Positions 13,101 to 27,010 are shown, counted from the stretch's first letter. The stretch: DNA of 64,000 bases from Cardinalis cardinalis (GCA_014549065.1 JACDOX010000058.1:1488001-1552000), one strand, 5' to 3'. The notes: generated by a model from the sequence alone, not told the origin. Numbers and translations: made by a program.

Positions 13101-16100
13101 CTGGAAAACACACTGACATCTGGGGAAGGCTCTTTCCTGCATTGTGTTATCTGCCTGGCACTGGGTGACTGATGCCAAATTATTTTAATTNAAAAAGAAA
13201 AAGGTAATTTTTCATACCAGTATCAACCATCAAGCGGGTAGAGTCTTTTTGTCATTTTGTGCTGAGTGAGCCAATAAAAACATCATCAGCTTTCAGTTGC
13301 CCTTGTGGTGCCCTTCCCTTCAGCAAACAGCAGAGCAAAGTCCAAACACAAGTCAGTGTTGTGAAGAAAAAGGAAAGCTGACTTGAGTGTAATGGTCTGT
13401 GATTTTTTTTTTCTGGAGAGTTGCAATCCCTGGAAAGATTAAAAATGATTGTGTCTCTACTACAGGACTGCAGAAGGGTTTAAGGGAATTAAAAANCATT
13501 TTTCAAAAGTAGGCCCTTTGACAAAAGGTTTAACAGGCCTGTGATATTTCTATTATTTTATTCTTATCATATGGTGAAATACTTTTCTGTTAGAGTGGAA
13601 ATAAGATCTTCTTGTTACCATTTTAGTACTAACTCTCAGGTGGTCTACAAGTTCAAACAGCAGGGCAAACAAAAGCACAGTGCTCTCTCTGGGAGGTCTC
13701 TCATCTGAGAGATATCTGAGGGATTATGGATCAAGTGAGCAGATTTACAGAACAAATCAAATTATTTCTCTCAGGAAAATTTCTGTCATAATCTTTAAAG
13801 TCTCTTTCACACAGTGGAAGATCAGGTAGGATTGTAAGAATTGTACATTCTCTCANTTTTGGCATCTCTTTTTAATACTAATTTCATTTCATGTTAGAAG
13901 AACTTTTCTTTGCACTGCTGATCTCAAATGTCAACAAAGTCTCCCCTGCTAACAGCTCTGTGCTGCCATAAACCACATGGTTATTGCACTTTGGGGATGT
14001 TTGAAGCTCAGTGCCCGTGAAGACACATTTATATATGAAAAGGTCCACCATTTTCACAGGTAATCTGACAGATGGATTCTGTCTCCATAGGTATCAAGTA
14101 ACCACTCCACCACTTAATCATTTACTATAACAATATTCACCATGAACATTTCCCAAAGGGAGGCTTTGATTTTTCGCTTCTGAAGCCACACCAGAGGAAT
14201 TGAATCTGATTTTAGTATTCATGTCTTCTCATGAACTCTTTGTGCTCACAGATAGGCATGAATGAAAATTAAATGACTGAGTACTTACAGAAAAACAGAT
14301 TGTAATAATGTACTGGAGGAGGAGGAAAAGAAATGAAACTAGAGAAAATTCTCAGTGACTTCTGGTGGCCTGAGAAGGAATTGTGGGATTCATCACTNAA
14401 TGTGTTTCCATTGTGCCTAGATTATTTATCTGAAGAGAGACCATGCAGAAAATGTTCTCTTGGTTTTAATATTTCATGTCTGTGAGCTTCTACTACTGTC
14501 CAGACATGTGCAATGCAGTGTTGACCGACAAAGACAATCTGGACTGGGCTGTTACCTGCAGGTCACAAGTTAATGTGGTGCCATTTGCTGGTCCAGGTAT
14601 TATTTTACATGATTTTACATGTCTGTGCATGTTGTGAGTGCCCAGCATGGGATGCAGGGTGCTTGGGGACCCACAGTATTTGGCTCAGAATTGTGGCACC
14701 TCATGATGCTCCTGGGTCTCTCCACAGCTGCTGCCTTTGGGAGTTCTGGTCCATGTGAGCACAGGGGATGCTCAGCCACTGCTGCAGAAGGGTGAGGGTT
14801 CCTCCCTCCCTGATGCCCCAGGTCAGTGAAGTCACCTGCGGGTTCCATAAGTACTGTGGGAAGTGGTGTCAACCCTGGGAAATTTCTCTTTCTCATGTGG
14901 AAAGTTAGCAGTCAGACCCTTAAATGAATTGTCTGGGTTTTTTTGAAATTTTTATAACATGTGGATATTAATTTNATATTTTTAGTATCTATGGTGTGTC
15001 AAGGCCACCTAACTATCATGGGGTGGGTTCAATGTCCCTTGTCATTGCAGAGAAAGGCAAGTGTTCTGAATTTGATATTTTTTGCTTTGGTGACTGATGT
15101 CCTCTAGGACTAACTGCCTTTTTTGATTTTTGAAGGCTTGTTTGTATGAGCAGAAGGTACAAAGTCTCATTCTCTTGACTCATTTATTCTCACCTGGATT
15201 GTGGCTGTGAGAGAGATCCAGTGCTGGTTCTTGGTACTGTCCACTGTGTTTTAGCCCTCAGGGGTTCACATCTTGTCAGTTCTCACTGGAACCAGACTTG
15301 TGCCCAGTCATTTAAATTGTAAAATATTTGGCTTCAGCAGGACCACATTTCAACAATTTGTTTGAGAACAGATTACAAGAATACATTTCTCCCTTTCCCT
15401 TGCTTCCCTCGTGTGTCATCTGATTCACAAGAAATCATCAAAACCCCCTACCTTACCTGCNCATGGACAGCTCATTTCCTGAGAATTTAAAAGCCACCAA
15501 AGAACAGTCACACACTGTTATTTTATTTTTGTGTTTTGTGCAGTAGAGATGGAAATGCTTGGCTTTTCCCCCAGAAGTTTATTATTCCATTGTAAAAGTA
15601 GAGTGAACAGAGCTATTAGTTNAAAATGAGGGGCAAAGATTTCAACAGTGAAATCAGAAAATTGCTCAACTGAAGGGAGATAAAGCCAGCTCTCCCTGGA
15701 AGCCAGCTGGAAGCCAGTTTTGCTCTGTAATGGAGTGGTNGGTCTCTGACAGGATCCTGCCTGTCACCTCCTCTGAGAGGTTTGACTTCTGCCAGGCTGT
15801 GTATGGTGCTCTGTGCCTGATGGCTTGGAGCCATGTGGAGCTGCTGTTGTGTAGCCTGGGGGAGCAGGGGGATTGGCTCTTCTCAGTCTCTGTGCTGCCA
15901 ACTCCCTCCTCTCTGTGCAATGCAAAAGATGTTTCCTAGCTTTACTCAAACCAAGACAATCTCAGTGGATGCAACTTAATATAGTGAAAAAGGCATCAAT
16001 TTTCACCATGCTCTTATCTTTAATTTTTTTCAATTCTGGGCTCATGGAACTAGTAATTTTGACTAAAATGAATAGTATCACATTACTAAANTCTGTTTTT

Positions 16101-16698
16101 GCACTGCCTGAAAGAAGATTTTTAGAGAGAATGGAACAGAGGGAAAACAGGATCTACCTGTTTCCAGCTGGGAAAATGGACTGTTGGATGGGTGAAAAAC
16201 ATGATGGATCACCAGGCTCACTGGGTCTTAGTCAAAGTCCATTTGGTTAATAAGGCATGAAGCATAGACATGATTAATAAGACACGAAGCACTTCACACA
16301 CGCAACTTGGGGCTTCACACTGACCCCGATGCTNGTCATATTTTCTGAGCTCTGCATGAGGAAATGGAGTGCAATTTTAGAAAGTATGGAGATAGCACAA
16401 AGTTAGAAGGAGGGATTGATTTGCATAATGGAAAAGATTCAAGAAGAATACAAATTATTGTGAGGTTTGAAGAGGGGTAGACACTCTGCACATGATGATG
16501 CCCTGCACCAGTTGACCTGACTGTCTGAAAAGCCACCCTGTGAGAAAGGACACGGGGCTGTGATGGACACCCCATGGAATATACCAGGCAAAATGACACA
16601 GGAACAAGGCAAGCTGCCCACTTGGCTCCATCAGTGCTAGTGTGGCCAGAAGATCAAGGAGACTCCCTGTTCCCTTTTGTTTAGCACTGGACACAAAG
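4156..16698. other. Unique non-coding stretch, no gene recognised
   Basis: The longest open frame of this region lies on the minus strand at 6903-7397; it includes two Ns, has leucine/serine-rich random-like composition and matches no family I know. The plus strand is visibly purine-rich between about 7.0 and 9.0 kb. There is an (AAAC)n run at 8438-8460 and splice-like motif clusters near 5925 and 11873 (see findings). No confident mobile element, RNA gene or CpG island was seen. Confidence 0.55.
8438..8460. repeat. (AAAC)n simple repeat
   Basis: An A-rich run followed by about four tandem AAAC units. It is a short microsatellite with no flanking element that I recognise. Confidence 0.8.
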
Positions 16699-16920
16699 CT
16701 GTGGGCTTCCCTGCTCAAGNGGGATTTGGATGAACTGGAGAGGCTCCAGAGCAGAGCTCCCAGGGTGGTCAGAGGCTTNGAGGAAAGACTGGGACCCATG
16801 GACTGAGCTTATTTGATGCACTGGTGGCTTCAGGGTGATCAGCCAGCAGATCACAGCTGCTCCAGGAGGAGCCACAGGGATGACAGAGCCAAACTGCTCT
16901 CTGATACAGCACAAGGAATG
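16699..16920 (+). mobile_element. Degenerate CR1 LINE fragment
   Basis: The segment starts with a CR1-like 'GGGCTTCCCTGCTCAAG' block and runs through 'CTGGAGAGGCTCCAGAGCAG' and 'GTGGTCAGAGG', which match the CR1 motif series around 'ggagaggctccag...gatgatcagagg'. Further on, 'GATGACAGAGCCAAACTGCT' matches a later CR1 block, with deleted or diverged DNA between. The plus-strand order fits the sense CR1 orientation. No terminal microsatellite is present, so this is an internal part of the 3' region. Divergence is high, which suggests an old insertion. An alternative is a related but distinct CR1 subfamily. Confidence 0.5.
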
Positions 16921-16976
16921 CCCAACACAGCCTTTGGGGGAGTTCACAGTGGTTATGAGCCAAGCATGTGTTCAGC

Positions 16977-17003
16977 AGTGCAGCAGGGCAGCAGGGCAGC
17001 AGA
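16977..17003. repeat. Short GGGCAGCA tandem run
   Basis: Two to three tandem copies of an 8-bp CAGCAGGG-type unit, just after the CR1 piece. It is too short for a minisatellite. Confidence 0.6.
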
Positions 17004-18192
17004 GACCCAGGGAGGGAGCACCACCCTTGGAGGATCTGCAGCTGTAGCACACCTGACCTAGCATCAGCAGTAGCTGTGCTTTGATAGGAAAGCTGGGCTA
17101 GGCACCTGCTTTGGAGCTGGGTTTTGATCTTGCACTTACTGAAGCCAGCAGTGAGGNCCTGCCAACAGAAGGACTGGAGGCTTTTCCAGCTTCACCTTTT
17201 AGCNCAACTGAAGTTTTTGCTGTTTCCTTTTGATCATGTGTAAAATGACTCTAAAATTATTTTATTGTGGTTGGACAGAGTGATATACCTGTGTTAAACT
17301 TTGCAAATCATGGCAACAGATTGTCAGGTTGGGAGACTAAAGTTTACTGAAGTGCTTTTGAAGCAGAGAGAAGAGCCTGCATGAAGTGGGAGAGGCAATG
17401 AGGTGGAGGGGTGAGACCTGGTCAGGGTTGAGAAGTATATAAAAGAGGCATAACTATAAAGAGGTGGGGTGTAAATGAAGCATAAATAGGAAAACCATTA
17501 CTCTGAAACAATCATGTGAGAAAATGGAAGGGTTTAAGGTGTGTGNAAAAGGCTTTCCAACCTCAAACTAGTATTTATGGCAATTGGGAAGAAGGACTTT
17601 TGTTCTTTTGCATATCAATTTTTTAGTAATTATAGATGTTCCTCTAAATTTGCCAGAACTATTCATTTGTAATGACACGTTGCAGAGTTTCACAGGGATC
17701 TTGTGAAATATGCTANATTATCAGATTATACGCATTACAAGTCAGTGTTTAATGCTGGCTCNAGGAACTTATCCTAGAAATTTGCTTGTGGTTACTGAAC
17801 ACGAGACTCGTTGAGGTTTCTGAGTGCTGTGGCTCTGCTCTGGAAGAGCCAGTGTTCTCTGGGAGCTTTGCAAGGCTGTCAGATGCGGAGGGACAGAAGG
17901 GCTGAGGCTGCCTGGGAAAGGCAGTGGCCCAGGGCAGTGCCCATGGCTGGGGCTGTGCTGGAGCTGGCACGGCCGTGGCTGTGGCTATTGTGTGCCNTGA
18001 ATGGCTGCTTCATGCTAACCAGTCTGCAATGGCTATTTTTAATCCCAAATTCTGACATGTGGGTTTNAGAACAGTGCTTTTCTTAAATGTGAAAGAAACC
18101 ACAGAGCAAGAGACTAAAGGGGTGTTTTGAAAAAGTCTGGAAGGGAAGCCATGCAGACTGGAAAGCTGCCCTGATAAAACCCAGTTTTAAAG

Positions 18193-18207
18193 AAAAAAAA
18201 AAAAAAA
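18193..18207. repeat. Poly(A) run
   Basis: Fifteen consecutive A residues. The sequence immediately upstream gives no sign of a processed pseudogene, so it is listed only as a homopolymer. Confidence 0.75.
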
Positions 18208-21200
18208 GAGGGATATCTCCCAAAGAAAAGGGAATAATCCTTTTTAAGGCTGCTGGCCAAAGTCATGGATTCAAGGCTGGGTCAGATGCTGGGGTTGACT
18301 TTAATTATGTATAATGATGTTACATTTTAATTATAAAGTTGTTAACCCAAGACTGCCTTGACCTGGATGAACAAGGAATATGGCTTAAAGAGTAGTTAAT
18401 ATGAAGTTAGGGGAACTAACCAACACAATGCTCTTTCAGAGCTGAGGGAAGGAGCTGTAACCTGTGTGCAACTTGTGAGTAAGAGCCATTCTGGAGNAGG
18501 TATGTAAATGACTGAGGTTCTGTCTGCTGGCTGAGAAGCAGGCTGCAGGCACCTCCCNCTCATTGTAATTTTTTAAAAATTAGTGACTTCCTCATACCCT
18601 TGCAGAAGTCTTTGTGAAATTCCAGCCCTGACTGAAAGGACCTGGATTGCAGCAAGATGAATCTGAACAGAGAAGTGTGTTGGTATCATCCAGCGCTGCT
18701 CAATTACAAATTCAGTAGCTCCTATCCAAATTCAAGGACATATGTCCTAATGCTGTGGGGTTTTCTTTCTCACACATTTACGTACCTCATTCCTTTTAGA
18801 AATGGTGTTCACAAAAAGAGATTTTTTTAATGTATAGGTTGTCTGAAAAGTTATATTTGTCTATTCAAGTAGCTTAACTGAGGCATATCTGGAAAATATG
18901 TGTTANTCAGGGACATCTTGGACTGCTGCACAAATTTCCTATTTACAGTAAGGGAAGCTTTGCCCCCAAGTGCTTACTAACAGCTTTAACAATGAGTATA
19001 AACAACAATCATTTGGATAACTCAGTGGGACCTGACTGTACTAATGAGCCTTTAATGTTTCTTTTTTTCTAATTCTCTGGGATTTTTTTGCAATGTGACA
19101 TCCCAAAAGAAGGTAAAAATGTCCTATGCTTAATAATATGTAAACATTACTGATTGGAAGAGAATTTTGTCTTTAAGATAAAGGCTCTTCCTTCCAGGCC
19201 TTGGGTAATCTTTACCTCCCACAGGTTTGGATCTGATTTTTTCCCCTCAGACCTCTTGGTGATGCTAGTACAGTATTTTGAAGCCCACAGTTAAGATATT
19301 ACTGCATTTTACGTTAGGACTAAAAGAAGAAATCAATATTTTTTTATTTTTTTGCTTCTCGCTCTAAAGAACACTGTGGNAAATGGGATTGCTTCAAGGA
19401 GAGGTGAACATAAGTGCTATAAAAAAAAGATCTTTCTTCACTGCTAAATGGAAAGGTCTCTTGAAGAAAAACTGAAGGCAGCATGATTGAAAGTGTGTGT
19501 GTAAGCCACAGAGCTCCTTCCATTGCCTTCACTGGGTTTTGATTTAGGCTCACAAGAGTGTCCATTACATTTTATTACCCTTTCTGGGCACATAAAATGT
19601 TACTTTTGTTGTTTAAGAAAAAGAAATCATGAATGACTTTAGCATTCACTGGAGTGAGTCATTGACTTGAGCCAAGTGTAGCGTGACTCAGGGGCTCAAA
19701 GCGAGTCCCCATGGCCCTGTGCTCCACTCCACTGTATGGAGCCCCCTGGCAATTGCTGTGCCAGTCCTGGTTCACAACCAGAGACCTGCAGCACAGGCAG
19801 AATTGCTCCTTGCTGTGTGCTCACACTGGGGTGTGATGTGGATGAGACAACACTTTCCGGAAAATCATTTCTGTTGGTGGCACACAAAGCCTTTTCTCTG
19901 GTCACTTCTGCAATCATGACTGCATCTCACAGCAAACACACAGAACCCAGGAGTGAAATGCAATCCCCGACAAGTGGCTACTGCTNGAGGATGCTGTGAG
20001 CATGGGATTTTCTCTTGGACTGGATTTGCTGGAGTTAGACAATTGAGCCCAGAACCAGAGCAGGTGTACAAGGGTCTTGCCACGTGCATTGCCAGTGGGC
20101 ACTCTTGGTCCTCACCACATCATCTGCTGACTCTTACTTGGTAGAGGTTTGCTGGACACAGCAAAACTGATGTGGCTGACCTGAAAGAGTCATTCCAAGT
20201 TGCTCCTTCCCCCAGAAAATGAGGAGAGTTAAGGGATCAATCCTCCCAAATGNCTACTTTCTCATGGCAGTGCACATATTTGATGTGCTGTGCCTCGGGA
20301 TAGGGCAGCAGTATGGGGAGGTCTGAGAGCTGTGGGATCNATGCCCACCACAAAAAGCTCTTGGTTGCCCTTTACCTTCCNCAGAAGGCACAGCCAGGTC
20401 TGTAANTTACCACTGTGCTCTAGGGTTTAGCACATTTTCCCTTTGCCCCNGTAAAGGGATGCTTCAGTCAGGGTTCAACGGAAAGCCAANGCACACCTTG
20501 TAAAAAGCCCCATTCTGCTCCATTCATGAAACACCATAAAACTACCTCTGGTGACAGCTGGGACATGAATGACCTTCAACTAAATACCTCACCAATAAAC
20601 TTTCCAGGTCACTGCTGGTGGATTGTGTCTTTGGATGTGACAATAACCAANAGCAGAATGGTTTTGACAAAGCGTTTTGAAAAAGAAAAACTCAAAGAGA
20701 AACTGAAATTAGTGGACAAATCTGCCCCTNGATGCACAGGCCCTAATGGGTAGAAATTGTCATAGGAACTTGTGGGGCAGAGTAGAATTGTTGCTGTTAT
20801 GAGTCCCTCTTTCTTCAAATGGTAGGGTTTTCTTTAATTGTCAGGGCTTTCTTGTAAAGCATTGCATCCACACAACCTGGTAGTCTGGGGATATTTAGTG
20901 TCTTAGTGGTGCTCACCCATCTTTTTACTTGGAACCTATTCTTATTCACTTTACTTTTGGTCAGTAATTCTAGATAGCCTCAGGAAATAGTTAGTGGCTA
21001 ATTCTGGCCTGTGGAGAAATCCTGAGGTTATTTGTTGGAAATAAGCATTCCCTTGANAGGTATTAATTTCCTTTGAAAAAGAGAGAGAGATGAAGGAAGG
21101 TCACTGTGCTGNGTGCATAGCTGATTCTGGGATTCATTCTAGAGTGTTACCATTGTAGNTCACCCTCCCTGTCACTGCTGCCTGGGTTTGTCACATCCCT

Positions 21201-24200
21201 TCTTGTGTNGTGTTTTTCTACCAGTTTCTCATGATATTTTTTCACTTAGTGTCCACTCTGTGCTTTGTCTATCAAAACCACTCTCCTAAAGTCCCAAACT
21301 CCTGCTCTTATCTGAAGAAATAGTAACNAGCTAAGAAGCTGTTCACAGGATGGTTATGGCTGGTTGCTAGTACACAAAAAGGCACTGTGAAAACACACAA
21401 TTGATTTTTGCTGTGGTAGAAGTACATCACAACATGGTATGCACCAGAGTAAACACTGCTCTGGTGGCTGTTGCCCCACTCCTGATCAGCAGGTCTTCTT
21501 GTGGTTTCTGCGATGTATGATGGCATCTTGGGTCCATCCCTGTCATGGTCACACCCACTCCTGCACGTGTCCAGGAGAATGTTGGGCTGGAGTTTGGTAA
21601 ACCAGGGTCTTGTGGCAGCCTCAGGCTTTGGTCCATCCTGCAGAGTCTCACTGCCAGCCCAGCTTNGCTTTCATTGGGCAGGTTGGCTCAGCTGTTGCAG
21701 AGTGATTTATGATCATGGGAGAGTCCTGCAGTGTCACAAGATGAAACCAAGTCCTGATGGATACTCATGCATAAGGTCCCTGAAATAAGTGCCTCTTACC
21801 TCTCACCCTTATACAAATATGTGTTTACATTGACATTTATGATTTCAGTGTTGAAGTGCTGCCAGACTGCTGTGCTTATTTTTGGAAAATGAACATATGA
21901 TTCCAAAGATTCATTGGTGCAANAGTGGAAGTAAATCTAACATTGTCATCTTGTTTTGTTTGTCTGGTGGACAGTGCCTGGGAGCATTAAGGTGGTGTCT
22001 CTAACAACTGCATTTTTGAATTAAGAAGTGTTTTTCCTTTTACTCCCTCACTCTATTTTTTACAGTTATTCAAGGGTTTGTTGAGCTTTTCTTAAACAAA
22101 GAGTTAGCTGGATTGTACATTTGTTTTATGTGGTCTTTATTTTTTTCCTCCTATTTTAGAGTTTTAGATATTTATCATATTTACAAGTGTCTCAGTGAGC
22201 CTGGTGCATGTGTTCAGCTGACTATGCATAGGGCTTTGCNGACCCATTGATGTGCTTTTTGAACATATAGGTCCAGGCTTTGTTGTGCTTCTTTTCAAAA
22301 CTTTTGGCATTTTCATTCCAAGTCTGTTCACCATCTGGGAGCCAGTGCTTGTAGTGTGGAGGAGCCAGAGCATGGTGGAAGGCTTTACATGTGGATAGAG
22401 TTGTGAAATAATGAGCACACGGATTATGCAAACGCAGACAAAGGCCCTTTAATAGTCCCGTCATACTTCATTTGGACAAACTGAACTGGAGCTAGCACTG
22501 ATTCTGGCTCTGAATGANCATTTGAGAGGCTTGCAGGTAGCTTTGCCTCAAGTCCTCTGCAAGGGGCAGTCTGTAATTGCCCAGCTCTGAGAGCAGGATT
22601 TTGCATGGTGTGATCAAAGCAGTCTCCTAATCATGCAGTTCCCCAACACTTTGACTGAAAATAACAAACCTATTCAACCTGTGAGGAGTGAATGCGTGAG
22701 AGATTTTCACCTGCCTATGCAGGCTTGGAAAAAAGCTCTTGGTTGTATGCATTATGGTTCAAAGCTGGCTTAAAGTTTTGTCCTTTNTTTGGGTGGTGGA
22801 GGTGCCTCATCCTGCCTTTTGATGGCTTTTGTGTTCAGCTCTTCCCATTATTTCACTAAGACATATGAGCTTGGTTGCTCTGCTTTTATCTGTGCTAAAT
22901 ATAAATGGAAAAACAAACTGAACACAGCAAGGTAAATAAAGAACAGGAAGTGTAAGACAGACCTCTTGAGACCTTCAGTATTCCCACATGTTCTACGTTA
23001 TAAACCAGCAGGCGAGCACTGGTCTGCCACACAGGTGGAAATGTGTGTGTGGAGGCCACTGAACAGTGAATATTTACCCTGTATCAAATGACAGGAAAGG
23101 GTGAGTGAAATAGNATTGTGCTGAGCTGCTGTGAAAGGCTGTGAGTTTTCCAATACTCCCCANATTTCTCTAGGGTGGGCTGGTGTTTGCATAGTTGCTT
23201 GCAGTATAAAAACATAGGGGCAGTGACTCAGCCTACCAAGAAAAAGATGTTCTGTACATTGCTGGTAATTAGACCTGCTGCTGAAATCTTGTGAACTTTT
23301 ATTGCTGGGTAAGAAATTCGGGTAAAATTCNGGAGCCAATTATTAAAATTAATAATATTTTATGATGAATACCNCTCTTTCAACTGCAAGGACAGGCAAT
23401 ATCTGATATTAGACCAAATGATGTAACTGGACAAGGGAAAAAGAGCACTCTTCATTTTGTGGACAGGGCCATCCAACTTNTGTCAGTAGCTGGCTGTTAA
23501 ATTTTTAAGGGCTGTCTGCTGAAGCCAGACACAGCCCACAGAAAATTGGTTACTCTGCTGGGAGCAGAGGAAGGTTGTCAGGGGCTGACTAAAGATGCAG
23601 GTGTTGAAAAGATGCAAGGGAAGAGGCAGTGGGGGGGTATTTCATGGTACCACTGTAAGTTTTAGCCATTTCTCAAAGTATAACCTGATGCCAGTGAGAT
23701 GTGAAAGCCATCAGCATTTGGCAGGTTTGGGTCTTTAGTGAAGATTTGTGTCTTTTCACAATGGTAAGATATGATGATGACAGCTTGATGTTGGAGTATT
23801 TTTATAAGCATGCCTTTTCTAGAGGGGGTTTGGAAGTGGGATGGTGTGCTAGGNTAGAGGTAGCAGTTTTTCTGTTTTCATAAATAGAGAGTGAAGATGT
23901 AAANTACTTCACAGACTTTATCAGATGTCTCTGGCTGTTCCTATCAGTTCCTGTGAATTAATGGAGGATATTTAGTGTCCACAANTTAACATCTATAAAC
24001 ACAAAGCTCAAGCTTTGTCAAACCCAGAATCTTACATGACACTTGCAAGTTTACTCGTGCTAACCAGCTGCATTGAAGGGCTGTGACTAAAGCCTGCAAG
24101 TTAAGAGCAAGCCCATGGTTATTAATTTTCTATCTGTGGTACAGGTCCACCCACCTCTGTGGGTGCCTCTCTATCTGTGTGTGTGCCTGAAGGCCTTTCT

Positions 24201-24341
24201 GGCTGCCACTAAGCTTATAATCAGCTAGAAAAGATAAAAGAAGGATGATTCTTCACCCAGGAGAGATGCAGAGTGGATACATAAGGTGATATTCACCTCA
24301 CCCTTTTGTAGATAGCCACAANTGGGGTGGCCTGCCATATG

Positions 24342-24783
24342 ATCATAGAATCATAAAATAGTTTGGGTTGGAAGGGACCCTTAAAGGCCATCTAGTTCAA
24401 CCTCCCTCCAATAAGCAGGGATATCTTTACCCAGATAATGTTGCTCAGAGTCCTATCCAGCCTGACCCTGGATATTTCCAGGGACGAGGCACTCACCACC
24501 TTCTTGGGCAATCTGTTTCAGTGTTTTATGACCTTCATTTAAAAAAAAACCAAACACTTTCTTCCTTTAGATTAGATATAAATCTAAATTGACCCTTTTT
24601 ATTTAANAATCATTATTTCTTGTCCTATTGCAACAGGTCCTGCAAAAAAGTCTGTCCCTGTCTTACAAACCATGCAGTAAGGTCCTTTAGCAGCCTTCTC
24701 TTCTCCAGGCTGAGCAGCCCTAACTCAGCCTTTCCTCACAGGAGAGGTGCTCCATCCTTCAATCCTCTTTGGTGGTGACCTGG
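24342..24783 (-). mobile_element. CR1 LINE 3' end, reverse orientation
   Basis: The left edge 'ATCATAGAATCATAAAATAG' is the reverse complement of the CR1 terminal octamer microsatellite. It is followed by 'GGTTGGAAGGGACC', 'CATCTAGTTCAACC', 'CTTCTCTTCCAGGCTGAGCA'-type and 'GGAGAGGTGCTCCATCC'-type blocks in the expected reversed order. The piece spans roughly 440 bp of the 3' untranslated region and extreme 3' end. It carries a poly(A)-like interruption near 24540-24549 and no coding remnant. CR1 moves by target-primed reverse transcription and 5' truncation is normal. The 3' terminus is well preserved, so this is a moderately old copy. Confidence 0.9.
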
Positions 24784-25987
24784 CTGTGTGGCTTGTCCCA
24801 GCAGCCAGTGTGAGAAGAGGCAGGTTCACTTTGTACACCACCATGGGCATCACCATTTCAGCTTTGAGCCTACCAGGAAGATACATGGCTCTCCTACACA
24901 AAGGCAGACAAATGCCACCCTCAGTGACTTTCCAGCTTAATGCACTTGTAGGAGAGCTGGGGGCTGAGCTGGGTCCCTGAGGAACAAAGGCAGAATCTCC
25001 AGCATCTTCCTCTGTTGTGTTAGCCATCCTCTCTGAGCATCAGTTGTGGTAGGAAGTTCCAGTAACAGGTTCCTGTGAACCTTAGCAAGTTCTGCTACAG
25101 CTCTGAACTCCCTGAATGTGGCAGGAAGCAAAGTCTGTGNCTTCAGAGTTCAGTCTGCACACACAGCTTGGGAGAAGGGAAAGGGCACATCACTGTGCAG
25201 ACAGCCAATTGTTAGACTAGTAGATAAAAATTATCACATTAGATATCTTGGTGTTGGCATAAAATTCTTCACATCAGACTGCTGAAACTGTACATGCCCC
25301 TTTATCTAGCTTGTTCCCCCCAGATCAATGGTAAGAACATGAAGGGAGTGTTTCAGGAAATGTTCATAAGGATTTGCTCTTTTGTTTGTCCTTGCTCATC
25401 TTTCTCTGTGACGCGTTTCCCCCTGTTCTCTCAGGAACTGTGTGTAGTACAAACCAATCACCTTATGTTAAACATAGTTTGCTGGGATCATAGCTGGCTG
25501 AAATGTTACTAGGGAGATGACTACATATTGTGGGAAGCTGTCAATGCTCCTGTTATGTGTTGCTGAGGAGCTCACACAGAGCACTAAGCTGTGCCTCAGA
25601 GATTATTTTCCACGAATGGATTATCTGCAAAGAGCATCTATTGCCTTGCACTTACAGTGACTGGAAAAANATGGAATTATGCCAATTTTCTGTGAAATTC
25701 AGGGAAAGGCCTGAATATTTCGCATGGTTGTTCACTCCTTTTCATAGTTTCGAGGTTTGGGTTCTGTTTGTGTTTCTTTTGTGGGAATATGTCTGCAGTG
25801 CATTGCAAAGTTTCTTGCTTCGACACCNATGTCAAGGGTGTGAACCCGAGCTGACAAGGGAGCTCGTTCTCTGTATGCTGGAGTGTCTGAGGGCTGTTCC
25901 CCATTCCACTCTGCATGCAGGCAGGTGCCTGTCCTCGGTTAGAGAGTGACTGCAGCCAGACTGGGCAGGAGCCTGGTGGGGATGTTG

Positions 25988-25990
<3 letters not shown>

Positions 25991-26029
<39 letters not shown>

Positions 26030-26030
26030 G
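25991..26030. repeat. (TG)n microsatellite
   Basis: Seventeen uninterrupted TG units are followed by a single C-for-T interruption and two more units. This is a likely length-polymorphic locus. Valine/cysteine runs on one strand and threonine/histidine runs on the other come from the repeat and are not proteins. Confidence 0.95.
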
Positions 26031-26942
26031 CCCCACATATCTGGCTGCATCCATGCTCATGCCGGGAATGTGCAGGGACACGGTGCCAGAAGGTGGCACT
26101 CCAGGTCCTCTAACGTGTCCAGGGCTGTGCTGATCCCCTCAACACCCCCAAAGGTGCCAGAGCCGCTGGATGTGCTGGAGCAGAGATGCCTGGGCGGGCT
26201 GAGAGCTCCTGATCTGCNCAGGCTTGGAGCACTGCCCTGCTTTNTTCCTCAGGCAGGGAAGCAAAGGTNCATCCCAGAGCCCAGGAGTGCATCTCTGTGC
26301 CTCTCCTAGGCTGGGGTGTGAGCTCTCATTGGGACCATCCTTTCTACCTGCTCACATTCCCCCCAGGAGAGCTTTGGCTGCTGCCTTTAGCATTGTCCAA
26401 GCAGTGCCCAGGAAGGGTTGGAGGCAGTGCCCTGTCCAGACACTCTCCTTACATGGGCCTTAAGGATGAGGCTGCCTTGGATTTGGGAGTTTTCCCCTGT
26501 AGGAGGAAGTCATGCTGTGATGCTTGTCCTCTGAGCCAATGAACCAGCCTTGCTCTTTTTAAATTCTGTCTCACAGAGGGAACTGATGAAACTGCTGATC
26601 TTGTTTGTGTGCTGGGGAGAGTGGCCCTGGCAGGTTGGTCTTGCTCTAATAGGCAGAGAAGCATAGAGATTTTAAAAGTAATTACAAAGCTGCAGCCTCA
26701 AAAGAATTAGTGAGCTATTGAAGATTTGAACTTAATAACAAGCTTGACTACTTCCCTACCAAAACACTGTTCCCATCCTCATGGCCAATTAGTGCTGCCA
26801 CCTTTACACTCAAGGGCAATGGCCCCTGTCTTTCCCTCCCATGCTCTTCCTGACAGTGCTTTCTCAGCTAACACAGACATCTCAGTATCTGATCATCCTG
26901 CAGCTTTCCAGCACGTGGAATGACTGGCCAGTTGGTGTAAAC

Positions 26943-27010
26943 TGTCCCTCATCTTGTCCCTCATCCCTCATGTTGCTGTCCCTCATCTTGTCCCTCATCC
27001 CTCATGTTGC
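26943..27010. repeat. Perfect 34-bp tandem duplication
   Basis: Two identical 34-bp copies, 26943-26976 and 26977-27010, lie directly head to tail. Each copy itself contains repeats of a CCCTCAT core. The absence of differences suggests a recent slippage or duplication. Confidence 0.9.

Larger units (their letters stand above)
16921..24341. other. Unique non-coding stretch, no gene recognised
   Basis: A moderately GC-richer patch at about 17.8-18.0 kb yields open frames on both strands but has no splice-site pattern or domain that would support an exon. An A15 run lies near 18193-18207. Ns cluster at 20.25-20.5 kb. I recognise no mobile element or RNA gene. Confidence 0.55.

Noticed and set aside
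17546..17580. CTTTCCAACCTCAAACTAG as a CR1 3' end
   Set aside because: Only the TTCCAACCT core matches; the preceding 150 bp show no CR1 blocks and no terminal octamer follows.
17800..18000. GC-richer patch considered as an exon or CpG island
   Set aside because: Few CpGs, open frames on both strands, and no matching splice sites.
25530..25949. 139-codon plus-strand open frame
   Set aside because: Composition is random-like, two Ns interrupt it, and nothing resembles a known family.
25677..26309. Open frames with threonine/histidine or valine/cysteine runs
   Set aside because: The runs come from the (TG)n microsatellite at 25991-26030.
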